From: Phocoena phocoena
Lineage: Eukaryota > Chordata > Mammalia > Artiodactyla > Phocoenidae
Assembly (NCBI RefSeq): GCF_963924675.1
Contig: NC_089220.1
Span: forward strand, 55,748,639 to 55,812,638
DNA: 64,000 nt
Direction of reading: 5' to 3'
This document shows positions 46,138 through 58,610 of the stretch, one piece after another. The notes under the pieces are model-generated. The model worked only from the letters and a program-made list of their open reading frames with translations, was not told the origin of the DNA and did no database searches. The translations under genes and the position numbers were made by a program. The first letter of the stretch is position 1, and each line of letters begins with the position of its first letter.

Positions 46138-49075
46138 CATTTTGTTTTGTTTTTGCTTTTGGCATAATTTCTTTCTCATTTAAATAAATTCAACTTCTCA
46201 AGACACAAGTCATTCAGCTTTAAGTGTTAGCCTCCACTTTTTCCTCAAGCTGAGCAAAAGGCAAAGTCTTGCATAGTATGGCTGCCTGCCCTATTCCACT
46301 CCCCAGTAAAGAAGAGGTCAAGGGCTAGGAGGCAGCTTTTTTCATAAGGCTGCCCTTTCTGTAACATCCATATCCAGCAAAATGTAGCCAAGCAATTTTT
46401 GCTTACTGAATATGAGTGTATTTCAGGAAATATGCTGCCAATTGGTTCTGAAAACCTAGAATTGTTGTCATAAAATATTATAAGCCCCAGTTATTACTAA
46501 ATATGGAAGATCATATATCCATTACTATTTTGAAACCTGTTAGTGCTGTGTTGGTGAGGTTGCCATCCCCCACTGAGTGGGCATCAGGAGAATAAGGGGA
46601 TGGGGGCACACTGGGTCAGTATCATGGCTTTGGTATTTGTCTTGGTCTCAGTAAGATTTCACTATGTAACTGTACAGTCTCAAGGTTACTCACAGCTTGA
46701 ATCTAAGAAGCTAAAATCTAGGACTGTCCTCTTTGAGTGAAGTACTAAGGGTTTTGGACTCTGGAGAGAAGTGTGAGATAATTGCTCAAGTCCATGCTCA
46801 TTGGTCAATGCCATGGGTTTGGAAGGGCTATGGCTACCCAACTTGGCTGGTCTAGGTTGGGGCTGTGTCAGTGGGTGTTTGTGAGGTTGTAAAGGACAGG
46901 CTCTGGAAGTTCCCCCAGGGCCCAGAGAGCTGGAGACAGTGGAGGGCTAGCCTAGAGCCTGCCCTGTATGTTGACTGCAAGGAGGATTTGGTGAGAGACT
47001 GGTTAGATGCTAAGATATTCTTGGACAACTCTGGCCCCCAGGGTAGCCAGAAGGTGGTTTTCCTGGTTTTAGGTGTGCTGGAAGGATTTTTAACAGCTCA
47101 GAGCAAAGTATGAATGCTAAGATCAGAGGAACTGTGAGCTGTACCAAAGCTGATGGGACCTGGCAGCTGCCTGAGACTGGCTTTGGCTAATAGTTATCTG
47201 ACTCCAGTTCCTCAGCCCCTGTTCCAATGTGTCTATAAAGTAAGGGCAGTCTTATCCCCTTCACTGCTTTCAGCCGTAGAGCTTTGGGAGGGTGCTCTGG
47301 GCCCACTGAAGCCAAGGTGATGTAATCTGCAGATGGGAGAGGCAGGTAGAAAGCAGGGGATATATGCTTTCTTTAGATTGCTACCCTAGAAGTCCATAAG
47401 CTTCATATTTAAGTTCTCCTTCTTAGCCAATTCTCCTTCCATCTCCACCAAACTGGCAGGCCACTTCTTCTGCAGGGTCCCCGAGTTTGTCATTTCCAGT
47501 GTGGGAAGAGTGATGGAATTTGTGTGGAGATGTACAAATGCTCCGATACATTACATTTTACCTTTATAGTGAAGAACCAGTTGTCATACTGAATGATTTG
47601 TTCAATCACCATAACCATGTGAATGGATGTGGCTACAGCCATTTCAGCAAGCATTCCTTCATTTTTGGCCCATAACAAGTTAGGCACAAATATGATTGCA
47701 GTGCATTTTGTTAATGCTCCTGGTATAAGCAAGCTCTGAAAGGAACTTAATTAAATACCTAAAGTTAACGAAATTTTGTGGTGACAACTTTGGACCTGTT
47801 CTCCATAAATCTTGAAGTTTTTTTGTCTTAATCCCACACACTTGCAACTTGTGTCCATTATTCACACAGATTAAAAGTCATCAAAATTTAAGGCAATTTC
47901 CATAATTAGGACTTTAAATCAACAGCTTACAGAATTGGGGGTCTGAATAGAACTCATCTAGGTTAGGGGTAGAGCAGTCTAAAACAGCTCTGTTTCTTTA
48001 ACTTGGAGGCCCCAATATCAATTTAAAAATGCCCTTCTCTATGTGGTTCTCTAGGAGGAGCAATGACACAGGTCTCAACCAGAACCACCTCTATTCTTTC
48101 AAAGGAGTCCCCAAAGCTGGTTTTCCACACACCTACCTTGATGGGCTCACATTCCAGGGAGGGCCCTTCCTAAGACTGCTAAAGCTTTTTGATGGTAATC
48201 TGCTTGGGCTTCTAATAATGAAACAAAGAATTTGTTATACTGCCCTTCTTTGGCCATACAGTTGCTCATGTCTGCTTGCAAATTGATCTTTTTTTTTTTT
48301 TTTTTTTTTTTTGCAGTACGCGGGCCTCCCACTGCTGTGGCCTCTCCCGTTGCAGAGCACAGGCTCCGGACACGCAGGCTCAGCGGCCACGGCTCATGGG
48401 CCCAGCCGCTCCGCGGCATGTGGGATCTTCCCGGACCGGGGCACGAACCCGCGTCCCCTGCATCGGCAGGCGGACTCTCAACCACTGCGCCACCAGGGAA
48501 GCCCCAAATTGATCTTTGCAGTGTTCTACTTGATTTCCAGCTTCAACCATCTCTTAAGGTATCTATTTTTTATGGAAGCCCCTGAAAGTTGACTTCTGAA
48601 GTTTTGTGAGCTTAGTTCCGCCTAGCTGTAACCAAATCCCATTTTATTGAGCTATTTCCTCTGTTTCTCTATATTTAGGGATCTCCACTTCTGTTTATGT
48701 CATGCAGAAAGTCCACAATCTTTTCTTCAACAAAGAAAAGCACTCCATCATGCTGAGAGAGTTTAGAGCTAATCGATTCTCAGCATCCCCACATGTGTCC
48801 AGCATCTTCCCCAAGAGAAATTCTTCTAGCTGAGCTGATGCATTTTGAATATTTTGAGTTTTGAAAGGGTTTTCTGTACCTCCTGGCATCGGTGCCACAC
48901 TGGCCCTGGAAGCACACCATCAGGCTCTTGTGGGGATGGTGGTACATTGACTGAACAATGTCCATGCACAGCTTGAATTGTAACAGATCTTCACAGAGGA
49001 CTTCTGTTTTCTCAGCTCTAGCCACAGTTTGGTTGACCAGCTGCTTCATGAAGTTGAACTTCTTCACTGTTGCAG
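46138..49075 (-). pseudogene. ARHGAP17: Processed pseudogene of ARHGAP17 (RICH1, Rho GTPase-activating protein 17)
   Basis: Read on the minus strand, the sequence follows ARHGAP17 from its start codon (49065-49067, 'MKKFNFMKQL') through the BAR domain ('KMLDTCGDAENRLAL' near 48800; 'MAKEGQYNKFFVSLLEAQADYH' upstream of the SINE), the RhoGAP domain ('KLQDLWRT', 'LSPQNFVNFRYLIKFL', 'PNLLWAKNEGMLAEMA' at 47830-47600), and the proline-rich C-terminus ('KPGKPPSGYPGGQS', 'PMALTNEHGLEQLSHT') to a stop near 46342. There are no introns. Many stops and frameshifts are present. The RhoGAP arginine-finger codon is Lys (48022-48024). A T-rich tract (46138-46160) fits a degraded poly(A) tail. A CHR SINE splits it at 48291-48505. 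Confidence 0.93.
48291..48505 (-). mobile_element. CHR-type SINE inserted in ARHGAP17 pseudogene
   Basis: A T-run is followed by 'gcagtacgcgggcc' and the complete SINE body to 'gggaagcccc'. A duplication, CAAATTGATCTT, lies at 48279-48290 and 48505-48516. Pseudogene sequence continues without loss on both sides, at the end of the BAR-domain region (around residue 190 of the parent protein). The SINE is therefore younger than the pseudogene. Confidence 0.96.
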
Positions 49076-52000
49076 TGGTGGCCAGGCCTTAGGGACTTGG
49101 GCCTGAAAGGGCAGGGCAGCAGCATCAGTGGTTCTCCAGGCTCACCTTTGGCCATGTCATGTGTCACTCGCGGTGACATAGCCCTACTTTCTTTTTTATG
49201 TTTCTGTTTCTGCTATCTTACCTCAGGTTGCTCTCTTATAGGATCTCCAGGTTGAATTTGGCTAAATCGTCATGTCAGTTGCACAAAATTCGTGGAAGCC
49301 TGGTCCTTCTATCAGATGAAATGTGGAAGTGTGGAAACATATGGAATGTATATGATACTACTTTATTTTGAAATTGATTGCATAATGCAAATATAAACAC
49401 TTAATATTCATACAGTTTGAATCTTTGTGGGAGAAATTCTTCTTTGCAGGATGTATTGTTCTTTCTTGTAAGAAATAATTATACTGCCACTTAATTGCCA
49501 TTTCTGAAAAAAAATTAATTTTAACTTGGTTGTTGCTGAAGTGTGACCTTGAAAGTGACTTGTCTCTTTAACAAAGGAAATGGTGAAATATGTACTACCA
49601 AATACAATTTACTCTGCCTTCTTTTAAAGTTGCTTCTGAAAATACCCCATACATACTGTTTACATAAGCATCATATTAAAATGGAAGTTAAGGGAGTTTG
49701 TGTCTTCTATGCACTCTATCCAATATTGAAAACCAAACAGTTTTCAGTTAATACTGTCTCTTAATTGCTCTAATGTTGCCACCAATGTCAATACTTTCTG
49801 CATAAAACAAAGAGTGCTTCTTAGTGTTAGTTTCAGTCCTTACATGATAAAGAGTTTGAATGGTCAGTATGCAGTGTAGTATTAATACACTTTAGACACA
49901 CTGAATTTAGAAGGCAATGATATGGCTGCAAATTTGCAAGAAGATTCAGAGTTTGTTTATATTTTGCAAGTTCAGCATTGCTGAATAATCAATGTTACTG
50001 GAAGACAGTTTATCAGTCAGAATCCTTCAAGAATGAGAAATGGACAGTTAAATTGGTAAAGTCTGCATAAAAAAAGAGTAAATTATTAATCTACACACCA
50101 AAGAAGAAAGGCATCCTGAAAAATATTTTCTAAGTAAAATTTTTACTGGTTCTCTCACCAGTCATCCTAACTATCAATTCACAGACCACATACTAATAAC
50201 ATAGATTTTTTATTGAAAAAGAAGTCAATAGCTGCATTATTTGTCACTTCCTACCTACACATCTGACATAATTCCATAGAGTATTTTCTTTCAGTTAACT
50301 ATTTTTCCTGAACAAATTTTGGCTTCAATTTTCCTACAGTCAAATCGGTTCAAAAGTTCAATGTCATTTTGTTAAAACCACAGGCAATTTTGATGAATTT
50401 TATCACAGATAAGATAAACAACTATTGTCCCTATGTCAGTTCTTCAAAGGAAAAAAAATGTATTACAGTTGTGTAAATAATGATTTGTGTTTGTCAAGAA
50501 GCATAAATCAGTCAGAGTTTTATGAAGAAAAGGGATAATCATCCTTAATATAAAGGAGCTATTGTTTGAGAACAAAGTGCATATACTCATGTTTGAATTT
50601 GATCAAATCTCTAATAGGGAATGTATGAGGAAAATTTCAAAGGTGTACGGAGATATTCAAGTATGCTTAACTTTTATAAAATCAGAATCATGTAGTTGAA
50701 TCTCATTATATTGGGCAACTCCAGGTAGAATGTTTCAACTCTGCTCTGCTTTGGTATGATATGAGCATCATTGACAGACATTCTGTAACATATTGCTATG
50801 ATTTTTGTAATGTAAGAATGTTTATAATAGCCATAATAATATAATTATAATATAATACCCATCTTACATTACTATTTTCTCTGTTAGATGTTACTAGGTT
50901 TCACAATGTTTTTCATGGTTTGTGAATTCACTGTACTACACTTGGCTATTAGCTGCTATATAGCTGTGACTGAAAGTGGAGCTCTTCCATCAAAAGTGCA
51001 GAACCTCAGTGCACACACAATGTGTACAAGACTCACTCAACTTAGTTTACTTTTGTTTTTCTTGTTCTCTTGGTTTGAATCATTTCAGCTAGAACTATTG
51101 TGTAATAAATCATGTATTTAGAATGAGACAAGGAATAAATGAAAACAATACTGTCAAAAACACTAGAGCTGGTAGTTTACATAACCATAGAGAAAAATTA
51201 CAGGAACTGCTTAAGCAGTTTTCATTATAGACCCAGGTTTTATGTTGATGTTTTAAAATGTCAGTTATTTTTACCTTGAGACATCTTGAATGGAAGGTAG
51301 CTTGTATCTTGTTGCTACTTTTCCACTAGGGCAGTGTATTTTATTTTTAAGTACTTATTTATTCCTTCTATTAGATTCAGTGGTTTTTCTTTAATTAGTC
51401 TGCCATGGGCATTAAACACAACTACGTATCATGTTTTAATAATGGTTATTTGCCATCGCCATCATCTTCATGATGAATATAATTATGACTTCATCATCTG
51501 AAATATCACCACTAGAGCAATTACAAAATATAAAATGTTGCTATATGTCAGTGGATGAATTGAAGATTTCCATATATTCTTTTTGCATTTATTTATCACA
51601 ACAACTCTAGGTATTAAATTTGGCTTATTTAAAAAATGTGACTGAGCAACGAATGTTAAGTAGCCATCTGATTCTAAAACATCATATAAGGAATACAGAT
51701 CCTAGTTAGAGAGATGCTAGAAACCAGTTTTATGACAGTGTATCTGTTTTCCATATTGAAAGTACACACATACTCTTAAGAAAAGACTCAATGTTCCATG
51801 GTAGCTATCCTTTATTTTACCATCTATAGTATTTTCACCTAACCACCCCTTATATTCCTACTTTATCCTATGTGCTCTTCTTTAGCCAAAATATTTTAAT
51901 ATTTGGTTGGCTTTAGAAATATAATAATCAAAATAAAAGTTATAAATGAGTTTGAAGTGAACTAGGAGTAGAAGGAAACTTTCTTAACCCAAAAGGTCAT

Positions 52001-52189
52001 TTATAAGTTCTACAGTTAACAACATAGTTTATCTTCTTGTTGGTGAAAACATGAATGCTTTTCCCATAAGGCTGAGAGTAAGGTAAGGATTTGTACTTTC
52101 AACCTTTTTTCTTGAGATCCTAGAAAGTTCTGCAATGGAAAAAATGAAATAAAATGTATACGGTTTACAGAAGAAGGAATAAAACAGTT
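49076..52189. other. Unassigned sequence
   Basis: No gene or dispersed repeat could be named. The first 150 bp may hold 5'UTR of the pseudogene. AT-rich from 49300 on. Frames such as 50888-51121 show no family signature. Confidence 0.45.
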
Positions 52190-53640
52190 TTATTCACAGT
52201 AAAGATAATGTTCTACATATAAAAGCCTAAAAACTATAAAAATTACTAGAATTAATTTAATAAGTTCACTTTTTATAATAACATTTTCTAAAATTCAATT
52301 GTGTTTCTGTATACTATCAACAAACAGCTATAAAATGAAACTAAAATGAAAATACCATACCAGAGCTGAAGAACATAAAACATGCATGGATGAATGTAAC
52401 AAAACATATATAAGACCTCTACAATAATACCTAAAGAACTTTGGTGACAGAAGTCAAAGAAGACTTAAACAAATTGAGATTTATACAATGCTTATGGATT
52501 CAAAGACTCAATACTTTTATATCAATTATCCCAGAAATTATTATTAGAATTAACAAATTCTAACAAATTTCTGAAAAACATTGTTTTTGGAATTTGATGA
52601 AATTATTCTAAAATTCATGTAGAAATTCAGAAGATCTAAAATAGCCAAAATAATTTTGAAGAAATAGTTTAAACATTTTGAGAAATCATACAACTTTATT
52701 TCATAATCAAGACATATTGTGGTACTGACATAGAAATAGATTATTAGATCAATTGAACCAAATTAAGTGTCCAGAAACAAATATGTATTTATAAGGCCAA
52801 TGGATTTTTAAAAATGTACCAAATCCACTTAATGGCAAAAGAAAGCCTTCAAGAAATTGTTCTGGTACAATGAGCTATTCATATGTGAAGTAAATGAACC
52901 ACTATCTCATACCATACACAATTTGAGATTGATACTTGACCTTAGTAAGAAAGCTAAAAGTACACACCTTCTACAAGAACACACAATATCTCTACAATCT
53001 TGGCATAGTCAAGATTTCTTAGAGAGGACCCAGTAAGCCTTGACAATAAAGATCTTTATTTAGAAAAAAATGTTCGGCTTCCCTAGTGGCACAGTGGTTG
53101 AGAATCGGCCTGCCAATGCAGGGGACACGGGTTTGAGCCCTGGTCTGGGAAGATCCCACATGCCGCGGAACAACTAGGCCTGTGAGCCACAAGTACTGAG
53201 CCTGCGCGTTTGGAGCCTGTGCTCCGCAACAAGAGAGGCTGCGATAGTGAGAGGCCCGCGAACCGCGATGAAGAGTGGCCCCTGCTCGCCGCAACTAGAG
53301 AAAGCCCTTGCACAGAAATGAAGACCCAACACAGCCAAAAATAAATAAATAAAATACTGAATACATAACTACTTAAAAAAAAAAAGATGTTAAGCAACAG
53401 ACATAGGTATGAAAATTAACAGGAAGCCACAGAGTGGGAGAAAATAAATGTTATACATATGTGTTTGGCAAAAGACTTGTTTCCAGAATACATGAAGACT
53501 TCCCACAAATCAATAATGAGCAAATAAAATCAGCAAAATAATAAAGACTTCAAAAAGGAAGGTATACACTTACCCATAAGTTAATAAAGAAGCAATCAGC
53601 ATCATCAGTTATGAAGGGAGTGGAAATTCAAATACAGCAC
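52190..53640 (+). mobile_element. Old L1 ORF2 fragment, split by SINE
   Basis: Plus-strand L1 ORF2 3' region. Landmarks are 'tttctgtatactatcaacaaaca' near 52303, 'gaaatttgatgaaattattctaaaattcatgtag' near 52590, 'agatttcttagagaggacccagtaagcc' near 53011, and, after the SINE, 'ccacagagtgggagaaaataaatg' near 53427 and 'atcagcatcatcagttatgaag' near 53593. Frames are broken. Confidence 0.8.
53074..53375 (+). mobile_element. Older CHR-1/ruminant-like long SINE
   Basis: The 5' half matches the CHR body ('ggcttccctagtggcacag'). The copy then continues about 100 bp further, through 'tggcccctgctcgccgcaactagagaaagccc' and 'gaagacccaacacagcc', to an (AAAT)n tail. This longer 3' part is shared with older cetacean and ruminant tRNA-derived SINEs. 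It is more diverged than the other seven copies. Flanks share 'atgtt' next to A-runs, so the duplication is only partly readable. Confidence 0.85.
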
Positions 53641-54349
53641 TGTGGGTGAGGAGTTCAGCTCCTGTTCAAAAACCTATGTATGATTTTTAAGGCCTGACCA
53701 TGGGCAACTATAGAGGCTTTACCTGGCAGGCCTCTTGCGGGAACCTGCCCTCCCCACACCAGAATTGGTGCACAGCCAGTGCATTGCAGTCTCTGAATAG
53801 AGTTTCAGTCAAGGACTCAGGCTCTCTCTGGCTGGCCATGCTCTTACTAAGATCTGCATTTCTAACCCAGGCACTTACTCCAAAGACTGTATGAATAGGA
53901 TCATCAGAATGATTGTGTCCTGTTTCAGACGATGTATTAGGCTTAATTCACTTAAAGACAATTGATTTTACTACTATTTTCAGTAAAACCTTCATTTAGT
54001 CAACAGGTAATTATTAGATTCATCCTGTTGCCCTGCACTGTATAATGCTTATGATATCCTGAAAAAGACAATCATTAAAAAGGTTTATCAAACGTGCTGA
54101 GTTTCATGACAAAAAAAAGCAAGTGGATTCATTTGCAAGAATATTTTCTTAAGCAAAATATAAATACATCCTGAACAATTCTCTGTTTTTGGATGAATAA
54201 CTGAAATATCCAGAATAATTTTTAAAAATTGTACACTCTTTAGTGCTGTGTCATACTTAATAGTTTGTATTCCTTTTTAAAATAATAGATATCAAATGCA
54301 ATATCATTATTAACTATTATTATAATTGTTACAACAATTATAGAAAATA
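53641..54349. other. Unassigned sequence
   Basis: No gene was recognised. The GC-richer frame at 53700-53894 has no family match that I can see. Confidence 0.4.
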
Positions 54350-54470
54350 TTTAAAGAGCACTTATTATGTACCTGACATTGTTTAAGTACTTTATATGGA
54401 TAAACTCTTTTATTTTTCAAAAATCATTCTGTGAGACAGGTGCTAATGCTGTCACCATTGTAGCAATTTT
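54350..54470 (-). mobile_element. MIR-family fragment
   Basis: The order 'gagcacttattatgtacctgacattg', 'aagtactttatatgg', 'tctgtgagacaggtgctaatgctg' fits an antisense MIR or related core-SINE end. Old and short. Confidence 0.55.
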
Positions 54471-54782
54471 AGTGTCTATCTATAAGTTACCAGAGTATTC
54501 AAGCTTGCAAAATAAATGTTGACTCTTAATAAGATGATAATAATTAAATTTGTACATTTTTAATAAATTCATGATTTTAGGAAGATATGAAGAGATTTTG
54601 AAAAATGCTTATTTGACCAATTTTTCTAGGAATTTTGGCAATACTACATGTAATTAGACTGTGAAGTAACAAAGGCAAAAACTTCACTATGGTTGAAGTT
54701 GTAATTCTTTATTGAGATTTTTATTTTGTTAAAGAGAAAACTATGACTTAGGACCAAAATTTTTAGAGGAATTGTGCTTTTT

Positions 54783-55349
54783 TTTTCAGCATATTTCAGG
54801 AAAAGATGGAAACTCTAATTTGAAAAGATACATGCACCCCTATGTAAATAGCAGCACTATTTACAATAGCTAAGACATGGAAGCAATGTGAATGTCCATC
54901 AACAAAGGAATGGGCTCAGCCATAAAAAGATGTCATTTGCAGCAACATGGTTAGACCTAGAGATCATCATACTAGGTGAAGTAATTAGCCAGACAGAGAA
55001 AGACAAATATCATATGATATCACTTATATGTGGAATCTTAAAAAATGATGCAAATTAACTTATTTATAAAACAGAAATAGACTCACAGACATAGAAAACA
55101 AACTTATGTTACCAAAGGGGAAGGGAGGGGGAATAAATTAGGAGTTTGGGATTAACAGCTACACACTACTATGTATAAAATAGATAAACAACAAGGTCCT
55201 ACTGTATAGGACAGGGAAATATATTCAATATCTTGTAATAACCTATAATGGAAGAGAATCTGAAAAATAGATATATACATGTATAACTGAATCACTTTGC
55301 TGTACACCTGAAACATTGTAAATCAACTATACTTCAATTAAAAAAAAGT
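54783..55349 (+). mobile_element. 5'-truncated L1 3' end
   Basis: It begins inside ORF2 near 'ctaatttgaaaagatacatgcacccc' and runs through the 3'UTR to 'aactatacttcaattaaaaaaaag'. The flanking duplication AATTGTGCTTTTT is at 54770-54782 and 55350-55362. Same subtype as 1-916. Confidence 0.93.
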
Positions 55350-55362
55350 AATTGTGCTTTTT

Positions 55363-57797
55363 ATACCCTTGTTTACCTAGATGAGTCACTTTCTCTAAGC
55401 ACAAATTATGACATCTTTTATCTTCTTTATTCGCTCCACAATAGACTGACATACTTAGTTGTTAAATCTGGAAAAAAATCACTGAACTTAATCTACAGAG
55501 CTGATTCTTCATCTTTGCAATTTCTTGTTCAGTACTGGGAGGCCTGCCCTAATTACAGCTGCCTGTAACTGGGTGGGTAAATCAGCTTATTTCTGGAGTT
55601 CCGTATTAGAACTGCTACTTCATCTAACCTACGATTTAGTGTGAATAACATTGACTATATTGATCTCCTTCTACCATTCCTTTGTATTTAAAAAAATTTT
55701 TTCAGACCCTTATGTAAAAGAGATGTTATTCATTAGATACAATTGAAGAACCTAAGGTACACATTAGTTTTACACCATTATCTTCTTTGAAATCCATTTA
55801 CCAAATAACTATTAAATTATTTATACTGTTGTATCTCTGATGCAGTTGAAGTTAAATTATTAAGATTATCTTAGTGTAGACCAATGTGCATTCCGATCAT
55901 GTTACTTTACATCTAAGAATGATGTCAGTTGATTTTATGATATGAAAAATTGAGGGGTAAATTAAGTACAAAATCTTAACTTTTATCTGAGGGCTTCACA
56001 TTTGAATGGATAATAAATTTACAGCCAAGTTCTGAAATTTAAGCATTTGAATTCAGGCATGAACACAAAAATGATGGGCAAGTCCCAATACCTTACAAAT
56101 TACAATAACGATTTGAAGTTTCCATGAGTAGGCTGGGGAAATAAGTTATGCACTGACTGACTTTCACAGGAAACCCTTATAAATTGGACACTGATTGAAG
56201 ATATTTCTTCTCCTAAAATGGTTAAAAAGCTGCTTTTATAAAAATTCAATTAGCACTCTTACTTAATGATGCTAGTATATATGTCATTTATGAAATCTTC
56301 TTCGGGAATATTCTCATCTTAAGGTAGATCAAATTCACTCTTAATAAGATCTCAATTAAGATTTATTAGAAATTTCTTGTGATGAAGCAAATTAAGGATT
56401 TGTTGATATAAGCAAATGATTTATATGTTGATTTACTTTGCACAGCACATAGCTGCTTTCAGCAGTATGGTTATTTAAAGAGCTAAATTGCTCTGCAGGG
56501 TGTAGATGGAGCCAGGCAATGAATGGCTCCAATCAAGCCACCCACATTCTGGCGGGATGTCTGTGACTGTGGCATCATAGATGCCATTACCCAAAATGTG
56601 CTGCTAATTGTAATTTCCATTCTGAATCCAGAATTTAAATTGTTTTTGTCTGGTAAAGTCTTAGAGCAGTGTTAAATCTCTATAATTTAACTACATCAAG
56701 GAATCTCTTTATTCACATTAAAAGAGTATCACAAGACAGCTGACTATACTATATACATATGCACACACACAAACACAGACATCAAACATTGGGATTCAGA
56801 CATATTTCTTGCTACAACTGGGAGACTTGAGACTTAGGTCCTTTTGTATGAAAACTGAGTATATACATCATTCTGCGGGAAGAATCCAGGAACAATAGGC
56901 TTAACCCAATGTGAACCTTTACTCATTATCAGAAGTAATAATTTGTCATAGATCATATTGTCTGTCACACCAGTTGTTTCCAGGGTCAGGGCCTAGGACA
57001 AGAGAGTGCTATAGGTAATTCATGAAGAACTGGGACACGCCCTACTTTGGGAATCCTGTAATAAAACTGAAGCCAAAGGTAAAGAGGTACTGATTCCATC
57101 CCCTCACACTGCTCTTTAATGGTCTGTGAGCAGCAGTCTGAGTGGGAACTGTGCTACACAGAAGAGTGGGAAAGTGATCATGCAGAACGGAGAAAAGATT
57201 AGAGGACACAACGTGGCCTTGTCAAGTGCAGCAGTCTGGCTACACTGAGGTACCCAGTGAAGAAGTGACACTGGCTTTCTTTGCTGATATAGAATTACAA
57301 CCACACATAGTAGGAAAAGTTGTCATAATAGGAATTATCAAGGCCTACTCATAGAGGACACATACACAAACGCTTGTAAAGCACCCTCTACTAAGTCCTG
57401 GAAATGCTTTGAGAGGACTTCTACAGGAGCCAAGATCCTCATTCTGCAGGTGGAGGTTCCAGCTGATGGAAATTTCCCATTTCTTTCTATGTGAGATAAA
57501 GTCAAAGAGACTTTGTAATGCATATAAACACTATGTAGTTTATTAATAATTAATGGAAATGGAGAAAAATAAACCAGAAAATATGCAAACCTTATTTTTA
57601 TTTCTTGTAACTAGGACAATGTCTATATATGACTTTATATATGTAAATTAATTATTTTTGAGGGGGTTAATAAAATTATGTTCCTGTTTATCCCTATTTA
57701 TCTTCTCTTTTATTTCTTATTTTTTGGATGCATGCTCATTTCCAGTTACCTGAGGCTACCTGAAGTGAGATTAGCACACATGCAACACAAATGTGAC
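55363..57797. other. Unassigned sequence, includes candidate conserved noncoding block
   Basis: No gene or named repeat. The segment 56440-56660 has higher complexity and AT-hook/homeodomain-like sites (TAATTG, TTAAAG) and no repeat character, so it could be a conserved noncoding element. A short CA tract lies at 56762-56774. Confidence 0.35.
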
Positions 57798-58035
57798 AGT
57801 GCAAGCTTTGAAATGAGACAAACCTCTATTTGAATTCAAATTTCATCAATTTGAACTATTATCACCATATATAGAGTAATTATCACCAGTAATCATCATT
57901 CATGATTTCCCTATCTTAATTATATTATATATATATATTAAAATAAGTAACTCACATGTTGTTTGTGAGAATTAAATGAAATAATGTACATAGAGTACTT
58001 TTAACAACGACTGACATATATCGACTTCTTGATGA
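57798..58035 (+). mobile_element. MIR SINE (diverged)
   Basis: The order 'gctttgaaatgagacaaacctctatttgaattcaaat', then 'gtttgtgagaattaaatgaaataatgtacatagag' matches the MIR core and 3' part with an AT-rich insertion between. Confidence 0.6.
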
Positions 58036-58429
58036 ATATTAGTCTTACCCCTTATGCACCTTAGAATTTGCTGTGAACTAGTTTTCTGGCTTGTTGCAAT
58101 TAGAGTCAACCAAAATCCACATATATATATTTCAAACCTATTTCACATTCTGGAGCTCATCTTGCCAGTTAAAGGTTTAATAAAAGGAACTTTATGCTCA
58201 AATCTCAATGACTCAGCATTAAAATTTCCCTCATTCAATTCCCAATTTTAACTTCCATCTTATTGTCAATAAGTGAGTATTTGTTTCTTTTGATTCCTGT
58301 GTCTCATCTCACAATTGAGTTTTGGGGTTTCTGCTTTGCCTCAGATGTTTTTGATTATTGTGATGATTGGTATCACCCATTCATTAACGATGCCCCTATA
58401 TAAACTTTCACAAAATCCTGCAGCAATCC
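58036..58429. other. Unassigned sequence
   Basis: No recognisable gene or repeat. Confidence 0.5.
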
Positions 58430-58610
58430 AAGTAAATTTAATATTATTTTCAACTCCATTTCACAGAAGAGAGAATTGATATACAGAAATGCTAAGTAAC
58501 GTCTTTGAGGTCATCAGGCTGTATGTGGCAATATGGGATTGTTAACCTTGGCTCTCTGGCTTCAGTGCTTCTACTTTTAATCACTATGCTATGTCATTTC
58601 TCATAAAATA
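58430..58610 (-). mobile_element. MIR SINE, antisense
   Basis: 'ccatttcacagaagagagaattgatatacagaaatgctaagtaac', 'ggtcatcaggctgtatgtggcaa', 'ggctctctggcttcagtgctt' and 'aatcactatgctatg' are the ordered landmarks of a reverse-complement MIR. Confidence 0.8.

Noticed and set aside
46865..47113. Plus-strand 82-aa frame
   Set aside because: It is antisense to the proline-rich part of the ARHGAP17 pseudogene. The minus strand explains the sequence.
53700..53894. 64-aa GC-richer frame after an L1 fragment
   Set aside because: No domain, no splice sites and no recognisable family. It is probably chance in repeat-derived DNA.
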